DNA from: Psychromonas sp. SA13A
Lineage (GTDB): Bacteria > Pseudomonadota > Gammaproteobacteria > Enterobacterales > Psychromonadaceae
Direction of reading: 5' to 3'
Length of the DNA stretch: 64,000 bases
Assembly (NCBI RefSeq): GCF_011378715.1
Contig: NZ_WTKU01000001.1
Coordinates: forward strand, 186,001 to 250,000
Positions 50,545 through 58,144 of the stretch are shown here, one piece after another; position 1 is the stretch's first letter, and every line of letters begins with the position of its first letter. Below the pieces are notes generated by a model. It was not told where the DNA came from. It did no database searches and worked only from the letters and a program-made list of their open reading frames with translations. The translations under genes were made by a program, and so were the position numbers.

Positions 50545-51914
50545 AACAAGCCCCACTGTTCTAATTTTTCATCAAGAAAGTCAAATCCAATTGCAGGCAT
50601 ATTAACTATTTGTTCGGGAACACCACGCACTATTAGCCTCTGCTTTAAACCTACTAACTGACGCGCTGTTGCTTTTAGCTCGCTTAATAAGTGTTCTGGT
50701 TCAATTAAATCACTCAAGGAGTATGCAATCTCAACAAAGTTAAATGCACCACCAAGCTCTAAAGTTGGCGCAGCCCATTTAGTTGTTCGAGGTATACCTT
50801 CTGGATCTGCTTTCATAGGTGCAAAGTCATAGATGGGTGTTAACCTTATTCCTTTTTCATCTTTATAGAATGATGTATTTCTTCCGTGGTTATCACTATT
50901 ACCAAAGGCAACATTTAACAGATCACGACGAACCCATTCGATGATAAATGCCTCTACATCAAAGTGCAGTTTTTTCTCTTTCACCGTATTACTTTCAGTG
51001 ATCAGCGTAATCAAATCACGTATTGTTTCACCATGATCTAAAATAGCACCAGGTTGTTTTCTTAACATTGAATACACAGATTCCATACCATAACGTTTGG
51101 TCGTCCCATCTGCTTGAGTCTCTATATCGAACCTTGGCAACCAAAGTGAATGATAGTTTTCACCTTGTTCTAACTTCATGTTTGCTACAGGTATAGTAAT
51201 AAACCCCATATCGGTTAACTCATGATAATAATGGTATTCGGTGACGAGTACCGCATCGTTAACTCCCCTTTTATTCCCTCTTGGAAATTTAACAAGATAA
51301 TACATATCGTCCACATTTGTATTTTCTTGATAGGTATCTATCCAGACAAGATCATCTTTACTACGTCTTAACAAAAGTTTCGGTGCTTCTCCACCCGCAC
51401 CTGTTGCCCCGCCTGCTGCTGCGCCTCGAGTTTGTGCATAACTCAAAAAGTCTGCAGCTCTGCTTGTGACTTCCGAAACTTGGAAATATTGCGTAGGTAT
51501 TTTATCAATCGCTTCGATAGACTCTTTAATACGTAAATTGCCAATGGGAGAAATAGTACCGTATGTAAGTAAAACAAACTTTTGTTGATTACTAGACATC
51601 CCTTCAGTATCTATTTGGGTTAACCAGTATTTACGACTTGAACCACTAGGAATAATATCGTCAATGAACTTCAACCAACCTCGTTGCCCATTACCATCAA
51701 AAAATAATTCAACAGGATGATTAATAGAGACTGCATGATGGTCATCCTCAGAAAGATGGTCAATTGCATAATCAAATTCATAATCAACTTCGCTAATATC
51801 ATAGGTGTAGTTAGCATTATTCGGGAATGTAATCTTCGCAATATCCTTCCATGAGTTATCAATGAAAGCTTGTACCGTTAGCTCATTTAAATTTTCAAAA
51901 TTAATCGCCTTCAT
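50541..51914 (-). CDS. HipA-like serine/threonine kinase toxin
   Basis: This 457-residue protein is of the HipA family, whose members phosphorylate aminoacyl-tRNA synthetases and cause growth arrest. Kinase hallmarks are visible: a Gly-rich loop (GGATGAGGEAPKLLLRR) in place of the usual autophosphorylated Ser loop, catalytic NVAFGNSDNHGRNTSF, and metal-binding IYDFAPM. The regulatory Ser of HipA's P-loop seems replaced (ATGAGGEAPK). The frame extends 40 codons upstream, but the ATG at 51914 follows GAGGGGGA and is clear. Four copies of a 12-bp motif lie in its promoter region. It sits in an accessory island between inositol genes. Confidence 0.85.
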   Translation of the reverse strand: MKAINFENLNELTVQAFIDNSWKDIAKITFPNNANYTYDISEVDYEFDYAIDHLSEDDHHAVSINHPVELFFDGNGQRGWLKFIDDIIPSGSSRKYWLTQIDTEGMSSNQQKFVLLTYGTISPIGNLRIKESIEAIDKIPTQYFQVSEVTSRAADFLSYAQTRGAAAGGATGAGGEAPKLLLRRSKDDLVWIDTYQENTNVDDMYYLVKFPRGNKRGVNDAVLVTEYHYYHELTDMGFITIPVANMKLEQGENYHSLWLPRFDIETQADGTTKRYGMESVYSMLRKQPGAILDHGETIRDLITLITESNTVKEKKLHFDVEAFIIEWVRRDLLNVAFGNSDNHGRNTSFYKDEKGIRLTPIYDFAPMKADPEGIPRTTKWAAPTLELGGAFNFVEIAYSLSDLIEPEHLLSELKATARQLVGLKQRLIVRGVPEQIVNMPAIGFDFLDEKLEQWGLL

Positions 51915-51941
51915 AGAATCCCCCTCAATAATAATGAACAC

Positions 51942-52137
51942 TATAGCACTCAAAAAAGAACAATTATCGAAATAAAGTTCATTATAGTACTCAATATTTT
52001 TTGATGTTGAGTTATTAACCACAACCCGACCCATTGATTTGATGTTTAGAGATAATTTATTGAATATCTTCAGATAAAATATTAATGCGTCTTATGGTAC
52101 TCAATAATTAACATTAAAATCATTTTTGAGTACTATA
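51942..52137. promoter_or_regulatory. Four TATAGTACTCAA sites in the hip promoter region
   Basis: Copies are at 51942 (TATAGCACTCAA), 51983 (exact), 52093 (TATGGTACTCAA) and 52126 (inverted, exact). The first is 28 bp before the hipA start. Repeated half-sites fit autoregulation by the HTH antitoxin; the motif differs from the E. coli HipB site TATCC-N8-GGATA. Confidence 0.65.
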
Positions 52138-52271
52138 ATACCCATTTTTGATATTAGGTACTTAACTATATTTAGTATGAATTGAGTAATCGGAACCTGT
52201 AGCGATGCTTGGGCTGACGGAAATTGAACTGTAAAGGCGATAGGCAAAAGACAAGACTTGCCCCATTTTTT

Positions 52272-52843
52272 AAGGTCAAAAGCGGTTTAACCACGAAGGC
52301 ACGAAGGGTGAAGAAGATTAAGTATTTAACTTTAGGTTATTTTAAGTTGTTATTAGTAAAGTATAAATGTTGATTAAAGTTTGTGGATATATAGCTCTAT
52401 CATTAAGGTCAAAAACGGGTTAATCACGAAGGGTAAAGAAGGTTGAGTATTTAATCTCAGATTATTTTTAAGTCGTTATTAGTAAAGTGTAAATTTTGAT
52501 TAAAGTTTGTGGGTGTCCAGCACGTTCACTTACCCTTTTGGCCTTATTGTCGCTCTAACCGACCTTGAGGCCTTTTTTAAGGTCAAAAGCGGGTTAACCA
52601 CGAAGGGTGAAGAAGGTTAAGTATTTAATATCAGATTATTTTTAAGTCGTTATTAGTAAAGTATAAATGTTGATTAAAGGTTGTGGGTGTTATTCGTGAA
52701 GCGAAGCGCTTCGTGGTTGCTTTATTTTTAAGCTCAAAAGCGGGTTAACCACAAAGGCACGAAGGGTGAAGAAGGTTAAGGATTTAACTTCAGGTTATTT
52801 TAAGTTGTTATTAGTAAAGTATAAATGTTGATTAAAGTTTGTG
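52272..52843. repeat. Four ~110-bp direct repeats
   Basis: Copies run 52272-52386, 52405-52512, 52579-52686 and 52730-52843. Each begins aaggtcaaaagcggg(t)taacc, carries a short motif cacgaagggtgaagaagg, and ends tgttgattaaagtttgtg. Copies 2 and 3 lack an 8-bp piece (gcacgaag type) and share other changes, so two sub-families exist. Spacers vary, so this is not a CRISPR. Confidence 0.85.
52540..52578 (+). terminator. Second copy of the iolI terminator
   Basis: GGCCTTATTGTCG pairs with CGACCTTGAGGCC, followed by TTTTTT. It is ~93% identical to 49951-49989. Stem changes keep pairing through wobbles. No plus-strand gene precedes it, so it looks like duplicated sequence bracketing the hip locus. 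Confidence 0.75.
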
Positions 52844-53001
52844 TTCTGCGTTTTTATGGCATTCAACATATAACATACTGATATAATTTAGGTATCAATT
52901 GTATACTAGCGAGACTCGTCTTAAAGAAAGTTGAATCATTGAGCCAGCCAGAAACCAATTCCACTATTTACTATATAAAGCAGAGAGCCTCGTTCGGGCT
53001 T

Positions 53002-53056
53002 GTCCAACAACCAGATAAGGTGTCGGCTGTGCGACACCTATCCTTGTTTGTTATCC
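53002..53056 (-). other. attC recombination site of cassette 1
   Basis: Read on the minus strand, it runs from GGATAAC (containing the gene's stop codon) to GTTGGAC, a perfect GTTRRRY core. The 41 bases between fold into an imperfect hairpin (AAGGATAGGTGTCG / CCGACACCTTATCTGG) with unpaired bases, as in short 59-base-element attC sites. Length is 55 bp. Confidence 0.8.
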
Positions 53057-53785
53057 GATGTTAATTTCAAGAAGACGATTTGCCCTCTTGCCAAAATCAA
53101 CTTTTATACAGTTTTGTTCAATCATTGTTTCGACTAAACGATTAAAACGCTTGTACTCCGTTTTTGACACATCAAAACTAGGGTCTAAACTTTTCATTCT
53201 GTCATTTATAACTGACACATTAACAGGTAATTTACTGTGGTTAATGTAACCTAATGCTTCTACAAATAATGATTCAATTACATTTACTTTTTTTCGTTTT
53301 ACTTTTATCTCATCAAATTTATAGTCTTCAAGAAAGATCATGTTATCAAACGCTTTAGATAAAATTACTCTATCTTTATCTGATCTCCTACAAGCTAACC
53401 ACACTTCTCTGCCAAATTTTCTTAACCTGTCTCCAATAACAGTAAAGTCAGAATCGCTAGTCATGAAGCAATAGCGATCTATTTCTGGTGTATTTAAATA
53501 AAGAGTTTCAAAGGCATCTAGACTCATCAATAAATCCGCTCGATTCTTGCTTTTTGATATATGAGGAGTGTCTATAATATTAAAGTTATGATCAACAACC
53601 GACTTTTTAAATTTAGCCGGCATTTTGGACTGCTCTCCATATGCAGACTTTATTGCAAATATGAAGTTAAGATTATCCTGGTCTGATTTAGTAAAAGACT
53701 TCATTATTTCTTCTAGGCTAAAATCAATACCACAAACATTTTCCATATCGATGTATACGGCGATATTAAAGTTTTCTTTTCTCAT
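53051..53785 (-). CDS. Cassette 1: NYN-domain (LabA/DUF88-like) protein
   Basis: This 244-residue protein has an N-terminal PIN-like NYN domain with conserved acidic residues D13 (YIDMENV), D84 (NRADLLMSLDAF), D111 and D113 (TSDSDF), the usual metal-dependent RNase arrangement. The C-terminal ~75 residues resemble an OST-HTH/LOTUS-like RNA-binding helix-turn-helix. It is therefore a probable RNase. It is carried as an integron-type gene cassette: it starts 30 bp after the upstream core site, and its stop codon lies in the attC core box. Role unknown; RNA-targeting defence or regulation is possible. Confidence 0.8.
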   Translation of the reverse strand: MRKENFNIAVYIDMENVCGIDFSLEEIMKSFTKSDQDNLNFIFAIKSAYGEQSKMPAKFKKSVVDHNFNIIDTPHISKSKNRADLLMSLDAFETLYLNTPEIDRYCFMTSDSDFTVIGDRLRKFGREVWLACRRSDKDRVILSKAFDNMIFLEDYKFDEIKVKRKKVNVIESLFVEALGYINHSKLPVNVSVINDRMKSLDPSFDVSKTEYKRFNRLVETMIEQNCIKVDFGKRANRLLEINIG

Positions 53786-53814
53786 ATATGGAGAACACTC
53801 TCTATAGTTAATGG

Positions 53815-53941
53815 AATCAACGCGGTAATAAGCGGACTAAGACAGTGGGTTAAAATGTGAAGCGAAGTTAAACGTAACCCACTGTTTTAGTAACGTTTAA
53901 TTGCTTTGCCATGCCCTGGCTTAAAACTTATTCTGTTAGCA
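53815..53941 (-). other. attC recombination site of cassette 2
   Basis: Read on the minus strand, it runs from TGCTAAC (within the last codons of the peptidase gene) to GTTGATT. The inner stem ACAGTGGGTTA / TTAACCCACTGT is nearly perfect; the outer parts AATAAG and CTTATTACCGC pair near the ends. At 127 bp it is close to Vibrio-type VCR length. Confidence 0.78.
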
Positions 53942-54998
53942 CTAATATGTTATTTCTGGTGTATTCAGAGAACTGTAACAATCCAAAGTAATGGCCAAAT
54001 CTACGCAAGTCTTTTATAGAAGGTTCTATTTCATCCCATGTTTCAATAATCGTTCGCAAATAGGCTTTCCCGTTAGTTCGATTTAAATTACCTATTAGAA
54101 AGTACTCATCTGGTATTTCTGGTTGCTGAGTTCTACATCGAAGCCAAAATAAACCCGCAGCCGTAGCTGCTTGATTACACATCCCAACAGTCATTTCGCG
54201 CTTAAGTTCAATTCCAATATGTTTATGAAGTTCAGAAACACTCAAAAATTCATATATTTGAGGTATAACATTTTCTAGTCTGGTTAATGGGTTAGGGTGA
54301 CTTCCTCTAGGTAAACAATCTAAATCAAGAGATTTTTCACCATGGAAACGATACAATATCGTGGAAATCCCACACACAAATAAGTAGATTGACGCCTTTA
54401 AATCTTCACCAGAAAAATGTCTTATCAACTCAGAGATGCAAGAGTCAATCGCTTCAAAATCCGCTGCCATTTCAGTCACATGATAAATAGCAGCAGTCTT
54501 CCCCTCAATCGTTATGTTTTTTTCAATATGACATTCGTTAATTAATTCTTGTTTTGTATTAAGAAATTGGCTTCTTATATATCCATGTTCTTGCTTCAGG
54601 TGCCCTAGCTCATGAAAAAATACCCACGTAATCGCACTAATGAACATATTTTTTCTTTGAGCTTCAGTAGAGAATAGTGATGGTAACATTTCAATAGGCT
54701 GTTCTAAATTTTGAAACCAAAAGTCAAAAGCCTTGCTATCAAGATCACTTTCTAGATATTTACAAAAAGCTTCAATATCTCTATATAGTTGACGGACTAG
54801 TTCATAATGAATACCAATTTTGTGGTTAGGTGGCTCATTAATAGGAGCCAAAGATTCAGCCCATGCGTTTACCGTTGGGATCTCGCTCCATACTAAAGAT
54901 AATTTTCCATTAAGATTTAAATAAATTTCTTCATTTAAGTCACTAGTTATAGAAGAAAGCACATCACCTGCTAATTGGTATATTTCTAGATCTTTCAA
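53928..54998 (-). CDS. Cassette 2: HExxH metallopeptidase-like protein, TTG start
   Basis: This 356-residue protein has no signal peptide. A zinc-peptidase motif is clear, HELGHLKQEHG (H129, E130, H133), with a third-ligand candidate E176 in TEMAADFEAID, the ExxxD arrangement of gluzincins. The phage-exclusion protease Lit and some ImmA-like peptidases share this small intracellular type, but I see no other match. The start is TTG at 54998 with AGG upstream; no ATG in frame keeps the domain complete. It is the middle gene of three attC-bounded cassettes. Substrate unknown; a cell-protective or antiphage protease is only a hypothesis. Confidence 0.75.
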   Translation of the reverse strand: MKDLEIYQLAGDVLSSITSDLNEEIYLNLNGKLSLVWSEIPTVNAWAESLAPINEPPNHKIGIHYELVRQLYRDIEAFCKYLESDLDSKAFDFWFQNLEQPIEMLPSLFSTEAQRKNMFISAITWVFFHELGHLKQEHGYIRSQFLNTKQELINECHIEKNITIEGKTAAIYHVTEMAADFEAIDSCISELIRHFSGEDLKASIYLFVCGISTILYRFHGEKSLDLDCLPRGSHPNPLTRLENVIPQIYEFLSVSELHKHIGIELKREMTVGMCNQAATAAGLFWLRCRTQQPEIPDEYFLIGNLNRTNGKAYLRTIIETWDEIEPSIKDLRRFGHYFGLLQFSEYTRNNILVLTE

Positions 54999-55032
54999 AT
55001 TTTGGCCTAATTGATTGAATCCACCACAAGGG

Positions 55033-55126
55033 GTACAACGCCCATATTAACAAGCTAAAAATTGTGGGCTAAAATAGCGAAGCGATAGCCCGCTGTTTTA
55101 GTCCTTGTTGAATTGTCTTGTTAGAG
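55033..55126 (-). other. attC recombination site of cassette 3
   Basis: Read on the minus strand, it runs from CTCTAAC (containing the gene's stop TAA) to GTTGTAC. The inner stem pairs AACAGCGGGCTA with TAGCCCACAATT. The flanks (ACAAGACAATTCAACAAGGAC and CTTGTTAATATGGGC) look like superintegron-type attC sites of marine gammaproteobacteria. Length is 94 bp. Confidence 0.82.
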
Positions 55127-55732
55127 CTCATATTTAGAATAATAATTTTCTATTTGGTTTAGTTGTTTTTTACATGCTTCATTCAGGTTTATGTTATGGA
55201 GTAATTGCTTGAACTCTACTAGATTTGGAGCTGATTCAAAACTATGGTTTCCAATTTTTTTACTCGCAATTATAGAAAATTCATCTTCACCAGCTCGTTC
55301 GATATTACCACTAAGCTCTTTCACCATATCCCAAGCATTTATACGAATGTATTTTCTTTTTGCTTCGTCTAGAGTCTCATCTTTTAGGCTAATTTCTGTT
55401 TCTAAAGCGACTAATTTATCGAAAAGCTCATGACTTTTATTAATTGCATCTCCTCCACCAAAGCGTCCAGCATTAGTAATGAGATCTAAGTTCGTTATTA
55501 GGAGAGGAGTTGCGACCGATTTTAAATGCTCAACGGTGGCATTGGCTTCATCTACCACACTCTTGAGTTCAGCTTCAAACCCAGCACCTTTAAATTTTGA
55601 AAATTTATCTAAATTTGCAAAAGCTAAAAAAACAGCACTAGCCGCAACAGCAATTCCCATTTCAACTGCCATTCCTTTCAAACCAAATAAAAATATAGAG
55701 ACAACTAATAAAACAAAACCAATAATATTCAA
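55121..55732 (-). CDS. Cassette 3: unknown membrane-anchored protein, TTG start
   Basis: This 203-residue protein begins with two hydrophobic segments (~3-19 and ~24-41) and continues as a soluble, helical, charged domain with predicted coiled-coil stretches (VEHLKSV, LVALETEISLKDETLDEAKRK). I recognise no family. TTG at 55732 follows AGGAGAG and is the clear start. The stop lies in the attC core box. Anchored helical proteins of this kind occur among cassette genes without known function. Confidence 0.7.
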   Translation of the reverse strand: MNIIGFVLLVVSIFLFGLKGMAVEMGIAVAASAVFLAFANLDKFSKFKGAGFEAELKSVVDEANATVEHLKSVATPLLITNLDLITNAGRFGGGDAINKSHELFDKLVALETEISLKDETLDEAKRKYIRINAWDMVKELSGNIERAGEDEFSIIASKKIGNHSFESAPNLVEFKQLLHNINLNEACKKQLNQIENYYSKYEL

Positions 55733-55762
55733 AAATACTCTCCTAAAGTTGGATTACTCATG

Positions 55763-55835
55763 AGTTCTAACAGCTTCTTATACAGAAAAATTCCATATTT
55801 CCGGTGGAAATGCGGAATACCTTAATTTGTTAAAA
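55763..55835 (-). other. Upstream core site of the cassette array, possibly a degenerate attC
   Basis: On the minus strand GTTAGAACT (55763-55771) matches, in reverse complement, the box at the end of cassette 3 (AGCTCTAAC) at 8 of 9 bases, as expected for the two ends of one cassette. Behind it lie TTTTAAC and a hairpin (ATTCCATATTTCC / GGAAATGCGGAAT, 55790-55818), so a decayed attC or attI is possible. Confidence 0.45.
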
Positions 55836-56095
55836 TTGAATCAACAATACGCTGATCAAGTCTAAAAACAATAACTTAAAATAAATAATCAAATCTTCGT
55901 CATGTGGATAGATAGAATAATTCTGTATTAACAACAGGAATACGGATTAGTTTTAAAAATGAGAGTATTGGAATATGAAATAAGAAATTTAATAGCAATG
56001 TGAGGTTTTGATCGAGGTGAGAGGTTTAGAGCGTGGTGGCATAATTATTGATACCCAAATCAGGCCAACCGGTTTGGGTATCAATATAATGATGG
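55836..56095. other. Boundary between cassette array and inositol transporter
   Basis: No gene, integrase fragment or tRNA is visible here. It ends with the transporter's terminator hairpin at 56047-56085. Confidence 0.5.
56047..56085 (-). terminator. Terminator-like hairpin of the inositol ABC operon
   Basis: ATTGATACCCAAA and TTTGGGTATCAAT form a perfect 13-bp stem around a 13-base loop that can pair further. It lies just past the ATPase gene stop; the U-tract is poor. Confidence 0.6.
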
Positions 56096-56875
56096 TTAAA
56101 TAGTACCAGCTAGTGAGCCTTCTATTGTTGCAAGCGTTGCACCACCCGCCATTAGGTTTTGTAACTCTTCAGACGTTATTTCACCTTTTTTGGCTGTGCC
56201 TAATGTGTGACCTCGATTCAATACTGTGAAGCGATCACCTACCGCAAGAGCATGGCGTACGTTATGGGTAATAAATACCACGGCAATGCCACGTTTACGT
56301 ACTTTATCAATGGTTGCTAATACATTCGCTGTTTGGCGAACTCCTAATGCAGACGTTGGCTCATCCAGAATAAGCACCTTCGCGCCAAAATGTACCGCGC
56401 GCGCAATGGCTACTGTTTGTCGTTCACCGCCTGACAAAGTACCAATCGCTTGATCGGCAGAGCGCAGGTGGATGCCCATACTTTTCATTTCTCGCATGGT
56501 AACTTCATTAGCGAGTTTATGGTCAAAGAAACTAATGCCTGCAATTTTTTTAGTTGGCTCATTACCCATAAAGAAGTTACGTGCCACAGACATTAACGGG
56601 ATCATGGCTAAGTCTTGATAAACCGTTGCAATCCCTGCGTTGATGGCATCGCGAGGACAATCAAAGTCCATCTCTTTGCCTTCAAAGTAAATTTCACCTA
56701 CCGACGGTTTATGCACACCAGACATGGTTTTAATAAATGTCGATTTACCCGCACCATTATCACCTAATAAACATAAGCATTCGCCAGCCATCACTTTCAA
56801 GGACACACCAGAGAGCGCAATTACAGATCCAAAATGTTTCTGTATCTTTTTCATTTCAATAATTGGTTCGCTCAT
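56096..56875 (-). CDS. Sugar ABC transporter ATPase, single domain (inositol type)
   Basis: This 259-residue ATPase has one nucleotide-binding domain: Walker A GDNGAGKST, Q-loop VYQDLAMIP, signature LSGGERQ, Walker B VLILDEPTSALG and the switch His in ITHN. Most sugar-ABC ATPases of this class (MglA, RbsA) have two domains in ~500 residues; the half-size form is known in the FrcA/IatA-like inositol and fructose systems. It starts immediately after the permease gene, so they are co-transcribed. Inositol specificity comes from the surrounding iol genes and shared operators. Confidence 0.87.
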   Translation of the reverse strand: MSEPIIEMKKIQKHFGSVIALSGVSLKVMAGECLCLLGDNGAGKSTFIKTMSGVHKPSVGEIYFEGKEMDFDCPRDAINAGIATVYQDLAMIPLMSVARNFFMGNEPTKKIAGISFFDHKLANEVTMREMKSMGIHLRSADQAIGTLSGGERQTVAIARAVHFGAKVLILDEPTSALGVRQTANVLATIDKVRKRGIAVVFITHNVRHALAVGDRFTVLNRGHTLGTAKKGEITSEELQNLMAGGATLATIEGSLAGTI

Positions 56876-56876
56876 A

Positions 56877-58061
56877 CTATTTCTCCCCTGTGATCATGCG
56901 ACGTATATATGTATTCAGTATTACTGCAAATAATAAGATTGCGCCGAGGAATACTCTAAATAGAGAGCTTTCAACACCAGCAAAGAATAAACCTTGTTGT
57001 ACTACTCCGAAAATAATTGCACCTAGTGCGGCACCGATAACAGAGCCGTAACCACCAGTTAATAATGCGCCACCAATAACCACTGAAATAATGGCTTCAA
57101 ACTCTTTTAATAGACCACGGTCTGCACCAGCTGAGCCGAACTCAATAACTTGTGATGTTGCAAAAACACAGGCACAAAATGCCGTAAACATGAACATTAA
57201 GATTTTAACGCGATTAACTGGTACACCAACATAAGTGGCCGCTTGTGCGTTGCCGCCAGAAGCAAAAATCCAGTTACCAAATTTTGTTTTTGTTAATAAC
57301 CAATGACCGAATACAAGTAATATTAAAGCCCAGACCATTAACATTGGGATGCCTTCTACAACTGGTTGTCCTTTTTTGAAACCACGCTCAAAGGTTTCAA
57401 TCCAACCGTTATCACCCATCCATTGAAATAAACCAGTGAATACTTTGCCGCCAAATACAGGGGCAAGCCAATCACCTTGTGCAGCATCTTTAATGCCACC
57501 GACAATGGTTTTATTGGTGGTAGAAATTGCAGCAAAGATAGTTAAACCACGAAGAATAAATAAGAAAGCTAAAGTAACGATGAAACTAGGTAATCCAGTT
57601 TTAATCACTAACCAACCACTTAATGCACCGATTCCCATGCATAAAATGAACGTTGCGATAATGGCCACCCACATAGGTAAACCAAAAACGACGGAGAGTA
57701 GCGCAATTGACATGCCGCTGAACCCGATCATCGACCCAACTGATAAGTCGAACTCACCAGCTATCATTAATAAACAAGCACCTACTGCAATAATAATAAA
57801 TTGCGATGAAACAATTGACCAGTTCATGACACCCGCAGCAGAAAACATGCCCGAGTCGCTTGCAGTCAATAAGAAAAATAAAAATACCAATATAGTCCCA
57901 CAAATCCCGCCTAATTCAGGTCTAATCAATGCTTGTCGAAAACTTGACCTATTTTTAACACGCTCATCCGGTTTTGTTTTACCTAGTTCGTTTGATTTTT
58001 CTGACACAGGCTTCTCCGGTTTTACGCTGCTCATGGATTGTGTTGATGTGATTTCATTCAT
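56877..58061 (-). CDS. Sugar ABC transporter permease (inositol type)
   Basis: This 394-residue permease has a ~50-residue charged N-terminal tail, then about ten helices with RbsC-like motifs: GEFDLSVGSMIGFSGM, GALSGWLVIKTGLPSFIVTLAFLF (only partly quoted), ASGGNAQAATYVGVPV for ATPase contact, and GGALLTGGYGSVIGAALGA. A 70-90 residue insertion (GMKDAAQ-type loop through MGDNGWIETFERGF) lies between helices, as in other inositol permeases. It is the middle gene of binding protein - permease - ATPase on the minus strand. Confidence 0.88.
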   Translation of the reverse strand: MNEITSTQSMSSVKPEKPVSEKSNELGKTKPDERVKNRSSFRQALIRPELGGICGTILVFLFFLLTASDSGMFSAAGVMNWSIVSSQFIIIAVGACLLMIAGEFDLSVGSMIGFSGMSIALLSVVFGLPMWVAIIATFILCMGIGALSGWLVIKTGLPSFIVTLAFLFILRGLTIFAAISTTNKTIVGGIKDAAQGDWLAPVFGGKVFTGLFQWMGDNGWIETFERGFKKGQPVVEGIPMLMVWALILLVFGHWLLTKTKFGNWIFASGGNAQAATYVGVPVNRVKILMFMFTAFCACVFATSQVIEFGSAGADRGLLKEFEAIISVVIGGALLTGGYGSVIGAALGAIIFGVVQQGLFFAGVESSLFRVFLGAILLFAVILNTYIRRMITGEK

Positions 58062-58144
58062 CTGTTGGCCTCTAAAATTTTTAAATTGAGATGGTTTGAG
58101 GTAAAGGCAAGCACCATCATAGTGCTGCCTTATTAATTTAGATT

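Larger units (their letters stand above)
52138..53001. other. Gene-free repeat region between hip locus and cassettes
   Basis: No coding region is supported. It holds four ~110-bp direct repeats, a second copy of the iolI terminator, and a palindrome around CGAAGCGCTTCG near 52705. Confidence 0.7.

Noticed and set aside
51915-52034. 40-residue N-terminal extension of the HipA-like protein
   Set aside because: It runs through two operator-like repeats, and the ATG at 51914 has a very strong Shine-Dalgarno.
52272-52843. CRISPR array
   Set aside because: Repeats are over 100 bp, divergent and separated by unequal spacers, with no cas genes.
55836-56095. Integrase gene or attI next to the cassettes
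   Set aside because: No open frame with tyrosine-recombinase motifs is present on either side within the window.
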